From assembly GCA_031553045.1 (NCBI GenBank), contig JAVBLZ010000001.1, forward strand, positions 124,001-188,000: 64,000 bases of DNA. The letters run 5' to 3'. Below the pieces are notes generated by a model. That model had not been told where the DNA came from. It saw only the letters and a list, made by a program, of their open reading frames with translations, and searched no databases. Below, piece by piece: positions 33,056 through 42,519 of the stretch; positions within the stretch are counted from its first letter, which is position 1; the number at the start of each line of letters is the position of its first letter. The DNA is from CALXQW01 sp031553045 (GTDB lineage Bacteria; Verrucomicrobiota; Verrucomicrobiia; Opitutales; Intestinicryptomonadaceae). The translations under genes and the position numbers were made by a program.

Positions 33056-34447
33056 TTAAAGCGCAGCGCCCTCCAAAGTTGAAACGCTTGCGCTTTCTAT
33101 AAGCACATTTGCATTGCCGCCTATCAAATTTTTACCGCCCTTAAAGACCACTTTGCGGTGGCTGCGGGTAAAGCCCATAAGAGAATCCCCACGCTTTGCC
33201 TGAGATTCCGTCAGGACTTCCAAAGTTTTCCCAACTAAATTTTGATTAAATTTCAAAGACTGCTGTGCCAAAATTTCCAGCAATTTTTCATTGCGGCTCT
33301 CCTTTATTTTTTCTTCCACATCGTCGGGCAACAGTGCGCTTTTTGTGTCTTTGCGTGGGCTATATTTAAAGATATACGCCATATCAAAACCCGCTTCTTT
33401 AAAGGCTTTGCAAGTTTCTTCAAATTCAAAATCAGTCTCCGTAGGGTAGCCCACTATAATATCTGTGGATATTGAAATATCAGGTTTTTTACTGCGCAAT
33501 TTTTCTATGATGCTTAAATATTTTTTAACGCTATAGGGTCTGTTCATAGCCCTCAAAACCCTGTCAGAGCCTGACTGCATGGGCAAATGCACGTATTCGC
33601 AAATTTTTTCCAAATTGGTGTAGGCGTCTATAAGGTCGTCCCTAAAATATGAAGGGTGGCTGGACACAAAACGTATGCGTTCTATGCCTTTTATTTCATT
33701 GATTTTTTCAAGCAGTTGCACAAATGGGCTCTTGCCGTTTTTTGTGGGTAAAACACCCCTGCCGTAGGCGTTTACAACCTGCCCCAAAAGCGTGATTTGC
33801 TTTTTACCCTTGCTTGCCAGCTCCTCCGCTTCCGCCACAATGTCTTCAATACTTCTAGACCTTTCAACGCCCCTAACCTTGGGCACAATGCAATACGAAC
33901 AGTTCATCGCACAGCCCTGCATTATGGAAATTTGAGCGCAAGGATTCTTAGAATTATACAAGTGTTCTTTAACCAAATTGTGCGAATTTTCATCGTCGGA
34001 AATATCAATATTTGCGTGTGCGGCAGAATATTTGCGAGGGTCGCTCTTGGGGTAGTCTAAAGCAATTTCACCCGCCAGCCTGCGTGCCGCAACGTCTTCA
34101 ATATGGTCTGCGGCATAAGGCATTTTACGAGTGCCCAAAACAAAGTCTAAATTTGGAATCCTGCGGAAAATTTTTGCCCCCAGATTCTGCGCCATGCAGC
34201 CGGTGATACCCACTATAGGGAAACCTGTTTCAAGCTTTCTTGCGCAAATGTGCCCCGCTTTGCCCAGAGATTTTTGCTCGGCAGCCTCTCTTACAGAACA
34301 AGTATTAAGCAAGATTACGTCCGCATCTTTTTCAGTCTTGCAGATTTCATGCCCACGCAAAATGAGAGTTGCGGCGATATTCTCGCTATCCCTTTCATTC
34401 ATCTGACACCCGTATGTCTTGATATAAACTTTGAGCTTTTTATCCAT
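33056..34447 (-). CDS. miaB: tRNA-2-methylthio-N6-dimethylallyladenosine synthase
   Basis: A 463-residue radical SAM methylthiotransferase that modifies A37 of tRNAs reading UNN codons. The UPF0004 domain has Cys14, Cys50 and the Cys of GITGCMAQN for the second Fe-S cluster. The radical SAM triad is CAMNCSYC. A TRAM domain ends the protein. I prefer the ATG at 34447 (MDKKLKVYIKTYGCQMN) to the TTG at 34489. Confidence 0.94.
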   Translation of the reverse strand: MDKKLKVYIKTYGCQMNERDSENIAATLILRGHEICKTEKDADVILLNTCSVREAAEQKSLGKAGHICARKLETGFPIVGITGCMAQNLGAKIFRRIPNLDFVLGTRKMPYAADHIEDVAARRLAGEIALDYPKSDPRKYSAAHANIDISDDENSHNLVKEHLYNSKNPCAQISIMQGCAMNCSYCIVPKVRGVERSRSIEDIVAEAEELASKGKKQITLLGQVVNAYGRGVLPTKNGKSPFVQLLEKINEIKGIERIRFVSSHPSYFRDDLIDAYTNLEKICEYVHLPMQSGSDRVLRAMNRPYSVKKYLSIIEKLRSKKPDISISTDIIVGYPTETDFEFEETCKAFKEAGFDMAYIFKYSPRKDTKSALLPDDVEEKIKESRNEKLLEILAQQSLKFNQNLVGKTLEVLTESQAKRGDSLMGFTRSHRKVVFKGGKNLIGGNANVLIESASVSTLEGAAL

Positions 34448-34510
34448 TTCAAAGTTGCTGAATTTTGCATTTAAAAAATCTTCTTGCAAGAATGTTTCTG
34501 GGTATGGAGC

Positions 34511-34541
34511 AAAAAAAGTGCGTAGGCAAAAACCTACGCAC
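34511..34541 (-). terminator. Rho-independent terminator of rpsA
   Basis: A perfect 9-bp stem (GTGCGTAGG at 34518-34526, CCTACGCAC at 34533-34541), followed on the minus strand by seven T, lies 20 bp after the rpsA stop. It separates ribosomal protein S1 from miaB. Confidence 0.88.
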
Positions 34542-34561
34542 TCAAATTAAATTTCAAGCAA

Positions 34562-36220
34562 TTAAAGCTTAGAATTGTCGAGAATTTCGCCCAAGCTTGT
34601 GAGGTCTTGGTCTTTGCGGATTTTCTCAAACGCTGCAACTTCTTCTGCGAGTTTGTCTGCATCATACTGAGCAGCCTTAACACTCAAGCCTATGCGGCGT
34701 TCGTCCCTGTCAATCTTAACGACTCTTGCCTTGACTTCGTCGCCAACCTTGAAGACGTCCTTAACTTTTTCAACACGTTCTTCGCTGATTTGGCTGATGT
34801 GCACCAAACCGTCGATGTCGTTCTGGAGTTCGACAAATGCGCCGTAGTTGGTGATTTTTGAAACCTTACCGGTAACCAAATCGCCGACTTTAAACAGGGT
34901 GTTGATTTCTTCCCAGGGGTCAACTGTAAGCTGCTTGATACCCAAAGAGATTCTCTGGTTTTCAGGATCTACAACCAATACGATTGCGTCAACTTCATCG
35001 CCCTTCTTGAGCATTTCGCTAGGATTGTTTATCTTGCGAGTCCAGCTCATATCGGAAACGTGAACCATACCGTCTATACCTTCTTCAAGCTCAACAAATG
35101 CGCCGTAAGTTGTCAAATTGCGAACCTTGCCGTGCACGTGTGCGCCGACAGGATAGTTGTGCACAGCCATTTCCCATGGATTTTCTTCAAGCTGCCTCAG
35201 ACCCAAAGAAATCTTCTGGTCTTCCTTGGAGATGTTGATAACAACAGCCTCAACTTCGTCGCCGATTTTGAGAACTTCGCTAGGCTTTGTGATGCGTTTT
35301 GTCCAAGAAAATTCGGTGATGTGAATGAGGCCTTCAACACCTTCTTCAAGCTCAACAAATGCGCCGTAGTTGACCAAGTTGACAACTTTGCCGCGCACAC
35401 GTGCGTTGATTGGGTATTTGCGCTCAATATTTTCCCATGGGTTAGACTTTGTCTGTTTAAGGCCCAAGGAAACACGTTCACGATCAGGGTCAACTTCAAT
35501 AATCATTACGCTGACTTCTTCGCCGACTTTTACGACTTCGTCAGGGTGAGAGATTCTGCCCCAGCTCATGTCTGTAATGTGCAAGAGACCGTCGAGACCG
35601 TCGAGGTCTATAAATGCGCCGTAGTCTGTGATATTTTTTACAACGCCCTTGCGGATGTCTCCCGGCTTAACTTCGCTGAGAAGCTTGCGGCGCTTGTCTG
35701 TGCGCTGTTCTTCGATAAGCTCACGACGGCTTACGACGATATTCTTGCGCTCAGTGTTAATTTTTACGACTTTGAAATCGTAAGTTTGACCTACATATTG
35801 GTCCAAATTTTTTGGTGGCTGAACGTCAATCTGAGAAGCCGGCAAGAAAGAATCTACGCCTATGCTTACAATCAAGCCGCCCTTAACCTTGCTCTTAACA
35901 CGCCCAGGAAGGATTGCGCCTTCTTCGCAGTTAAGAAGGATATTTTCCCAATTCTTTTTCTGCTGCGCTTTGTCATAAGATATGACAGGGTTACCTTCAC
36001 GGTCTTCCAATTTTTCCAAAAGAACTTCAATCTCTTGGCCGATTTGGATTTCATTGATGTCGCTGAATTCATGAGCCGGCACTACGCCTTCGCTCTTGCC
36101 GCCGATGTCAACGACCACTTCATTCTGACGGATTTCAATGACTCTGCCCTTGATGACGGAGCCTGGTTTTAGATCTGCAAAGCTGCTGTTTGCGAGCAGC
36201 TGTTCCATTATATTACTCAT
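34562..36220 (-). CDS. rpsA: 30S ribosomal protein S1
   Basis: A 552-residue protein made of six S1 (OB-fold) repeats; the later ones share GAFVELEEGVEGLIHITE/S-type cores. Repeats 3-6 are close to each other and have the VKG-VKNITDYGAFIDL pattern typical of bacterial S1. It helps mRNA bind the small subunit, which may matter because many genes here lack a Shine-Dalgarno. The 5' flank of 242 bp before the sulfatase gene should hold its promoter; TTGCAA/TATCGT boxes are possible but weak. Confidence 0.95.
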   Translation of the reverse strand: MSNIMEQLLANSSFADLKPGSVIKGRVIEIRQNEVVVDIGGKSEGVVPAHEFSDINEIQIGQEIEVLLEKLEDREGNPVISYDKAQQKKNWENILLNCEEGAILPGRVKSKVKGGLIVSIGVDSFLPASQIDVQPPKNLDQYVGQTYDFKVVKINTERKNIVVSRRELIEEQRTDKRRKLLSEVKPGDIRKGVVKNITDYGAFIDLDGLDGLLHITDMSWGRISHPDEVVKVGEEVSVMIIEVDPDRERVSLGLKQTKSNPWENIERKYPINARVRGKVVNLVNYGAFVELEEGVEGLIHITEFSWTKRITKPSEVLKIGDEVEAVVINISKEDQKISLGLRQLEENPWEMAVHNYPVGAHVHGKVRNLTTYGAFVELEEGIDGMVHVSDMSWTRKINNPSEMLKKGDEVDAIVLVVDPENQRISLGIKQLTVDPWEEINTLFKVGDLVTGKVSKITNYGAFVELQNDIDGLVHISQISEERVEKVKDVFKVGDEVKARVVKIDRDERRIGLSVKAAQYDADKLAEEVAAFEKIRKDQDLTSLGEILDNSKL

Positions 36221-36462
36221 TATATTTGCCTTGAACGCTCAGGTTTTTAAAGCCCAAACGGGTTAGTTGTTATTGTTGATAGCCACCCCAAGCGCTTTTT
36301 TCAAAACGCCTAGGCATACTAAAAGGCAAGAACGATACCACCCGCCCCCATCCTTGCAAGCTTTTTTTAAGAAAACTAGTCTTGATTCATACATCATTTA
36401 CGCAGGCAAAAAGATATACATTATGCCTTTAAGCAGAAATCAATTAATTTTGGTACGCATAT

Positions 36463-37923
36463 CTAATCAAGTTTTGGCGTGTAATATGCGCCTTCGGGAA
36501 AATTTATTGCAGCTCTGGTTTTGGGAGTGCTGGGAAATACATTTTGTGGCAAAACGTATTTATCGAAACCGTATTTTTTTAAATAAAAATCTTCAGTTTC
36601 AAAAGTGTCGCCATATTTTTTAAGTTCGGCGTAAAGCGCTTCTTTTAATTTTGCCGCAAGCAAAAAATTTTCCGACAAATTTGCGAGGTTCTTTTGTTGA
36701 TACACGTCCGCAATGTCGTCAAACAAAAAGGTTTCGCCTTTTTTTGTTTCTACGTATGTAAATTGTGAAGTTTTTATGGCCCTATACGCACCCTCTGAAA
36801 CCGCATAACTAAAGGGTAAAGCATTCATATAAAGTGCAACAGAATCTGAATCAGACTCTCTATCCAAAATTACTTGCGAAAAATCTTTACCCTCCATTAT
36901 TTCAGGTACGCCCAACCCTGCCAAAGAAATCAGCGTTGTAGTGATGTCGGGGGTTGTTATGGGTCGATTCAAAACTCCGCTTTTAGCCGTGGGCACATAA
37001 ATCAAAAGCGGGACTCTTGCAGACTCCGCCCAAAAGACCTGCTTCTGCCAAGGCGCACAACCGTGAGAACCCATTGCCTCTCCGTGGTCGGAGGTAAATA
37101 TAAAAACCGTATTTTCTAAAAGCCCCTGCCTTTTTAGTTCCTCAAAGATTTCACCAATGCACTTATCCAAAGCGCTAATATGCGCAAGATAACCCTGATA
37201 TTCCAAACGTGTCTTATTGGTATTTAACACCTCAGGAACATTTGGAGGCAACTTCAATTTGTCTAGCGGATACATATTTCTATACTCTTCTAACGCCGTA
37301 CCATGCGGAAAATGCGGAATGCCATAAGACAACACTAAAAAAAATGGTTTATCTTTGGGGGTCTTTAGAAAATCTATAGCGGCGGAGGTTTGCGCAAAGG
37401 CGTCATAACCTTCCCAATATTTTTTATCCCTATCATCATTGTCGTAATATGCCGATTTAAGGTAGGTATGAGTGCATTCTAAGACCTTCCAATAATCAAA
37501 ACCACGCCTGTCCTTCTTTTCTATAAAGCTTTCTCTACCACCGCCATTGATGTGCCACTTACCTATATAAGCTGTCTGATAACCCGATTTTTTAAAAGGT
37601 TCTGCCACGCTGGGTGCGGTATTTGGCAAATGAATGTCGTTGATAATCATACCTGTTGTAAGAGGGTACTGCCCAGATATAAATGAAGCCCGCCAAGGCG
37701 TGCATACAGGCGTTACAGAAACCGCATTTTTGAAAACTTTAGACATCTTTGCAATAGCGTCCAAATTTGGAGTATATACATCTTCCAGTCCAGAATACGC
37801 CACAGAGTGCATTCTAAGTTGGTCGGCAAATACAAATACCACATTGAGTTTTTTATCTTTTGCAAAAGCTTTCGCCAACAATAGGACTGTTAAAAAAAGT
37901 GTAAATATTTTGATTATCTTCAT
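36463..37923 (-). CDS. Sulfatase, exported
   Basis: A 486-residue type I sulfatase with a signal peptide (first ~20 residues, ending AFAKDKK). The C-x-P-x-R modification site reads CTPWR with Cys74, which a maturase would convert to formylglycine; FVFADQLR near the start and TSDHGEAMGSHG near residue 290 contribute metal and sulfate ligands. It removes sulfate from a glycan. It follows the second GH106-like gene by 4 bp, so the two probably act in sequence on one sulfated polysaccharide. An alternative TTG at 37938 is unlikely. Confidence 0.9.
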   Translation of the reverse strand: MKIIKIFTLFLTVLLLAKAFAKDKKLNVVFVFADQLRMHSVAYSGLEDVYTPNLDAIAKMSKVFKNAVSVTPVCTPWRASFISGQYPLTTGMIINDIHLPNTAPSVAEPFKKSGYQTAYIGKWHINGGGRESFIEKKDRRGFDYWKVLECTHTYLKSAYYDNDDRDKKYWEGYDAFAQTSAAIDFLKTPKDKPFFLVLSYGIPHFPHGTALEEYRNMYPLDKLKLPPNVPEVLNTNKTRLEYQGYLAHISALDKCIGEIFEELKRQGLLENTVFIFTSDHGEAMGSHGCAPWQKQVFWAESARVPLLIYVPTAKSGVLNRPITTPDITTTLISLAGLGVPEIMEGKDFSQVILDRESDSDSVALYMNALPFSYAVSEGAYRAIKTSQFTYVETKKGETFLFDDIADVYQQKNLANLSENFLLAAKLKEALYAELKKYGDTFETEDFYLKKYGFDKYVLPQNVFPSTPKTRAAINFPEGAYYTPKLD

Positions 37924-37927
37924 AAAA

Positions 37928-40900
37928 TTACTCGGCAAAAAATGTCTTGTAAAATCTGATGCTCACTGGGCCAAGCAGGCCAGCGTCAACGAGGGGAGTA
38001 TTTTTATTTTTGATGAATGAATAACTTGTGAAAGTTTTGCGCTGTGTCTTGGGGCGCATAGATTTTTCTTGATAAAGCCACTCATACGCCTTGCTTTCCT
38101 TGTCGGCGTAAATGTCATCAAAATATTCGTCGCCTATCAATCTATTTGTCCAAGTGTTCGTAACTTTGATTTCAAAAAGATTTTTACCCGCAACCAAATA
38201 TTTACTTATATCCACAACATACGGGGCTTTCCAAAGCTTTGTTACATATTTTGAATTTATATAAATATCTGCATTGATTGCAACTTTGCCCAAGTCTAAA
38301 ACAGCCCCTTGCCCCGTCTTAAACATGGATTCAGGTATCGTTGCATACTTTTTATATACACCGCAGCCTGCAAAATGTTTTTCATCAAAATCTTCAAATT
38401 TACCCCAAGATTCCAGTGTTGGCATTTTGATGTCTTTGCGCATTTCGTCGGGGAATGAAAACTCCCAATCTGCAGATATATCCATGGGCGCCAAAACACC
38501 GTCAATATTTACGCTAATGTTTTTTCCGTCAGATAGTTTTGCAGTATATAGCGCATTTTTATCGCCCACAAACACAAGTTTCCCGTCTAATCTTGAGAGG
38601 TTGGCATTGGCATTGCTTTCAGTGGCGTGTATGCTTGCTGGCGTATTCTCAAAGACAAAAAATTTAGATTCGTCTTTTGCAAATTCCGCAAAAACTTCCG
38701 TCTGATTTTGAGAGTTACAACTCCACAAAGGCGCTTCAAAAACTTCGCCGTTTTCTGTCAAAAATATTTTTGGTGTTTTACCCGTAACCCTGAATTTTAG
38801 GTTTGCGACAATTTTTTTGTTTGAAAAATTTACCACAAAATAAATATCTTTACCATCCACAATTCTATGTGCAAATTTTAAGAGCACGTCAGTTTGAGCT
38901 TCGTAAGTAAAGTCTGGCGCAAAGTCTTTGCCCAAGGCGTTTTCAACGCCGTCTTGCCAAGAGTATAAACCCGCATCGCCCTTTGATTTATATTTTAGCC
39001 AGACTTCATCAATCTCTTTTAAAAAACTGTCCGAGTGCTTTTCTGCACCCTGTAAGGTGTCTAAAAATAAGGGTTTATCCATCATAATATGCGCACCCTT
39101 GCCAAGCAAATACCTTATCTTTTCCAAAGTTTTTTTGGATGCGTATTTATCTTGCTGCATTGTGAGCAACCTGAATTTTGCACCGCTTGGATGCGTTAAA
39201 TAGCCCTCATCATCGACATCAAGCTCATACAAAATCTTCTCATTTAAAATTGCATAATCAAAACCTTCAGGAATTTTTGGCGCAAAATTAAGCTGCAAAT
39301 CGGCATCGGGATTGAAAACATTTGAGTATTCTTTTTTTACCAGCCCAGTGCCTGAAGGCGTGTTTGAGCCGTAACAGACGGCAATATCCATAAACGCCCT
39401 TCCCTCTTGCAACATATATTGCGTGCGTGTTAAATATTCCGAATAGTTTTTTAAAGCCTTCCACCAAGTATTGTTTCTGTTTATTTGCGACCCCCAAAGC
39501 CACATGCTCATACCGGGTTTAATGTCATCCGCCCAAGGCTGATGCGTAAAGCCTTGCAGGACTATTTTGTTGAGCCCCCTTGTCATATAAAAATCGCCCT
39601 GAATTTTGAAGTCGGCGGGGCTATCCTCAAAAGATTTGTGCGCCCTGCCTGCCGTAAACGCCTCTGCGCCCACCCATTTTTTCTTTCCAAAAAGCGCACT
39701 GGAAGCCGACATTTTTATAGTGCCCGTGATGCTCTGCGGCATCCTGTAAATCCAAAATTCACCCATGGGGAAATCGGCAAGCCCAGTTACATTCATCATA
39801 TCTATCATAGACGGCCAGCCGTAGCCTTCCAAGACAAACTGCACGCCGTTTTCATGGCACAATTTTGCAAATGTTGCGTAGTGATAATCTGCCGCCATAT
39901 CGCAGATTGTTCGCCTGAAATCTCTTAAAAATAATTCGGAATATTGCGTTGAATTTACCGCCCTGCCCGTGAGTATCGGAAGATGTTTTAACAAGTCGTA
40001 ACCTTTTCTCGAGAAAAATTCCTGAGGTAATTTTTTTGTCCAATTTTGCTCCAAAGCTTCATAGCTATCCACAAGTATTGAGCTTATGAGTTTTTTTTCC
40101 GGCGTATTGTATTTTTCTAAAAGCGGTTTTACGGCTTTGTTAAAATGAAACTCCACCGCCGAAGCGTCCAGTTTGTCGCACTCTAAACCTCTGCTGCCAA
40201 AAAATGCAGGATGATTTTGCATTCCCGTAATTGTACTGCCAAAACGCAGGATTGTCCAGTTGCCGTCGGGCGCTTGCCAAGCCAGATTGCCGTCTTTATC
40301 CATTTTGTCTGTGAGGTTTATTATTTCGTCAAGATTTATGGGATGCGGCGCTTTGCGCAAATCTTCTTTGGGAAAGAGCGCACCGTTTCTGCTGCCGTCT
40401 CCAAAAAACGCTTTGATGCGCCAATTATCTATCCTGAAACCTTCACCATTCAAGTCATCTTGAGGGGTAGGAAATGCTATGACCGCAACATCTTCATAAT
40501 TTTCATCCATCAATTTTTCTTTGTCTTTAAGCTGTTCGGGTTGACAAGGATTTACAGTTGCGATGAGCGGAAATTTATTTTCTGAAGTTTTAAAACGCTT
40601 CAGTTTAATATTTTTATCAGAACTTGTTATGTTTGTTTGCGTATAAACCAGTTGGCGCATTGCCTTATCCGGAGTTATCCAAGGCCCAGCACTTGTGGCA
40701 AAACCGCCGCAATTATGCATGGTGAAATCTAGACCAAGCTCTCCGGCGGTCTTGACTGCGTAATCAAGACACTCATTCCAATCTTGAGAGCCAAATGTGA
40801 GACTGCCTCTGGCGGTTCCAACAGGTTCAACATAAAAAAGATGAACGCCGCCAAGCCCCGCATCTTTCATTGCCTGCAAATCTTTTTTAATGCCGTCTTT

Positions 40901-41041
40901 ACTTACATTGCCGCTCATCCAATGCCACCAAATATAAGGCTTTGCAGATTCCGGCGGGCGAGAAAAACCTTCTTTCAAATCTTGGGCAAAAAGGCTCTGA
41001 AAAAATATCGCCAGAAGTAATATGTAGTTGAATTTTTGCAT
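37928..41041 (-). CDS. GH106-like alpha-L-rhamnosidase 2, exported
   Basis: A 1037-residue hydrolase with signal peptide (MQKFNYILLLAIFFQSLFAQ). It shares with the 20257-23541 protein the opening PYIWWHWMSGNVSKDGI, MGEFW (426-430), GAEAFT (from 458) and the C-terminal NTWTNRLIGDEYFDD. Overall the two are diverged paralogues, suggesting different linkages. It is the first gene of a two-gene transcript with the sulfatase. Confidence 0.78.
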   Translation of the reverse strand: MQKFNYILLLAIFFQSLFAQDLKEGFSRPPESAKPYIWWHWMSGNVSKDGIKKDLQAMKDAGLGGVHLFYVEPVGTARGSLTFGSQDWNECLDYAVKTAGELGLDFTMHNCGGFATSAGPWITPDKAMRQLVYTQTNITSSDKNIKLKRFKTSENKFPLIATVNPCQPEQLKDKEKLMDENYEDVAVIAFPTPQDDLNGEGFRIDNWRIKAFFGDGSRNGALFPKEDLRKAPHPINLDEIINLTDKMDKDGNLAWQAPDGNWTILRFGSTITGMQNHPAFFGSRGLECDKLDASAVEFHFNKAVKPLLEKYNTPEKKLISSILVDSYEALEQNWTKKLPQEFFSRKGYDLLKHLPILTGRAVNSTQYSELFLRDFRRTICDMAADYHYATFAKLCHENGVQFVLEGYGWPSMIDMMNVTGLADFPMGEFWIYRMPQSITGTIKMSASSALFGKKKWVGAEAFTAGRAHKSFEDSPADFKIQGDFYMTRGLNKIVLQGFTHQPWADDIKPGMSMWLWGSQINRNNTWWKALKNYSEYLTRTQYMLQEGRAFMDIAVCYGSNTPSGTGLVKKEYSNVFNPDADLQLNFAPKIPEGFDYAILNEKILYELDVDDEGYLTHPSGAKFRLLTMQQDKYASKKTLEKIRYLLGKGAHIMMDKPLFLDTLQGAEKHSDSFLKEIDEVWLKYKSKGDAGLYSWQDGVENALGKDFAPDFTYEAQTDVLLKFAHRIVDGKDIYFVVNFSNKKIVANLKFRVTGKTPKIFLTENGEVFEAPLWSCNSQNQTEVFAEFAKDESKFFVFENTPASIHATESNANANLSRLDGKLVFVGDKNALYTAKLSDGKNISVNIDGVLAPMDISADWEFSFPDEMRKDIKMPTLESWGKFEDFDEKHFAGCGVYKKYATIPESMFKTGQGAVLDLGKVAINADIYINSKYVTKLWKAPYVVDISKYLVAGKNLFEIKVTNTWTNRLIGDEYFDDIYADKESKAYEWLYQEKSMRPKTQRKTFTSYSFIKNKNTPLVDAGLLGPVSIRFYKTFFAE

Positions 41042-41148
41042 CGGCGACCAAGATAAACTTTGAGGCTGCGTATTTCAAGAAAATCATTTCAGAAAAAAAA
41101 GTTTGAATAAAATTCTAGTAACACAATTATCCCTAAAGAAGATAAGAT

Positions 41149-41937
41149 ATGCCCGAAAAAACTCATACAGGTAAAACACGCGAAACTCTGGATTTTCTGC
41201 TGGATTTTTCCATAGCCTTGATACTTGCGGGCACAAATTCGGCAAGAGTGTTAAGAAACGTGAATAGAATTGCGCATGTGCTGGGTTACAATGTCTATAC
41301 CGTAATTCTCCCCAAAACACTAATCATGACGGTTGAGGAAGAATTTGGCGAAAGGCGTGAGCACCTCACTTATGTTCGCAAATTGGCGGAGCCTGTTAAC
41401 AATTTTAAATTGCTCACGCTGTTAAGAGAATTGTCTTGGGAGGCTCTGAACAAATCTTTATCTCTTGAAGAATGTAAAGAGAGGTTTGACAACATAATCA
41501 AACTTTCTTCAGACCGTTTAAGAGGGCTTAAACTTTGCCTTACAGTAGGCGTTGCGGGCGGTGCTTTAAGCCAGCTTTTCGGCGGGTGGTATTGCATACC
41601 TATTGTTGCGTTATCGGCGTTTATCGGAATGGCGTTGAGGATTTTTTTGCATCACAAAAAAATCAACCCCCTTTTTACGCAGTTGTTCACAGCCTTTGTG
41701 GTCTCTTTGATAGCAAGCCTTGGATCTACATACTTTGATGCAGAACCCGACGTGGCGGTGTCAACAAGCGTTCTTTTTTTGATCCCTGGCGTTGCATTAT
41801 TAAATTCCGTAATTGACATATTGGACGGCCACATTTTGGCGGGGTTTGCCCGATTTATAAATGCGGGGCTTTTAATTTTTGCATTATCTTTGGGTCTTGC
41901 CCTTACGATATTGGTAACCAAAGGCGCTCTCTTATGA
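41149..41937 (+). CDS. Threonine/serine exporter, ThrE N-terminal-type subunit
   Basis: A 262-residue membrane protein. The soluble N-terminal part (LDFSIALILAGTNSARVLRNV) and about five membrane segments from residue 125 match the N-terminal half of ThrE. In actinobacteria both halves are fused; here the second half is the next gene, overlapping by 4 bp. It would export threonine or serine, although experimental support for split versions is limited. Confidence 0.8.
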   Translation: MPEKTHTGKTRETLDFLLDFSIALILAGTNSARVLRNVNRIAHVLGYNVYTVILPKTLIMTVEEEFGERREHLTYVRKLAEPVNNFKLLTLLRELSWEALNKSLSLEECKERFDNIIKLSSDRLRGLKLCLTVGVAGGALSQLFGGWYCIPIVALSAFIGMALRIFLHHKKINPLFTQLFTAFVVSLIASLGSTYFDAEPDVAVSTSVLFLIPGVALLNSVIDILDGHILAGFARFINAGLLIFALSLGLALTILVTKGALL

Positions 41938-42470
41938 TTAAAGAACTTTTGATGGATGCTTTTTTTGCGGGAGTTGCCGCAGCAGGCTTTGGCGCAATGG
42001 CAAATGCCCACAAGCGCTATTTATTTTTTACGGCATTAATAGCGGGGCTGGGGCACGCTTTCAGATATTATCTGATGAATTCAGCCCTTGCTTTGCCTTT
42101 AGTGCCATCCACATTTTTGGCGGCATTTTTGATTAGCCTTATGGGCTTTTTGTTTGCCTATAAAAGCGAAACTGCGAGCGAAGTTATAACCTTCCCCGCT
42201 CTTTTGCCCATGATACCGGGGTTGCTTGCGTACAACACCGTTCTTTACAGCGTCAACTTTTTAAAAACTTCAGACATGCTTGAAGCTTCACAGTTATTGG
42301 TTAAAATTTACACCAATGGTTTGACAGTGTCTGCCGTTTTGCTTGCGCTGGTTTTGGGTGCATCGTTGACGGTTTTCATAGATACAATCTCCACAAAAAA
42401 TAAGACGCAAAAAATTATAAAAAAGCGTCTGCATTTGAACATATCATCTATGTTGCATTTGAAAAAGTGA
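41934..42470 (+). CDS. Threonine/serine exporter, ThrE C-terminal-type subunit
   Basis: A 178-residue protein with four or five hydrophobic helices. LPMIPGLLAYNTVLY in the middle is typical of the ThrE_2 domain. The ATG overlaps the stop of the first subunit (ATGA), indicating coupled translation. The C-terminus is basic and cytoplasmic by the positive-inside rule. Confidence 0.8.
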   Translation: MIKELLMDAFFAGVAAAGFGAMANAHKRYLFFTALIAGLGHAFRYYLMNSALALPLVPSTFLAAFLISLMGFLFAYKSETASEVITFPALLPMIPGLLAYNTVLYSVNFLKTSDMLEASQLLVKIYTNGLTVSAVLLALVLGASLTVFIDTISTKNKTQKIIKKRLHLNISSMLHLKK

Positions 42471-42519
42471 GCTATTATTTACTTGTAGCGTAACTGAACA
42501 CTTCTAGTATCCATACTCT

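Noticed and set aside
35060..36172. A 370-codon open frame on the plus strand opposite rpsA
   Set aside because: It is the antisense shadow of the conserved S1 gene, is rich in Phe, Cys and Asn from reversed codons, and matches no family.
26684..36300. CIRCE-type heat-shock operator for grpE-dnaJ
   Set aside because: No TTAGCACTC-N9-GAGTGCTAA repeat is seen upstream of grpE, the protease gene or citrate synthase.
36221..36462. A distinct leader RNA upstream of rpsA
   Set aside because: The 242-bp gap has only short, imperfect inverted sequences and weak promoter boxes; I cannot support a structured RNA.
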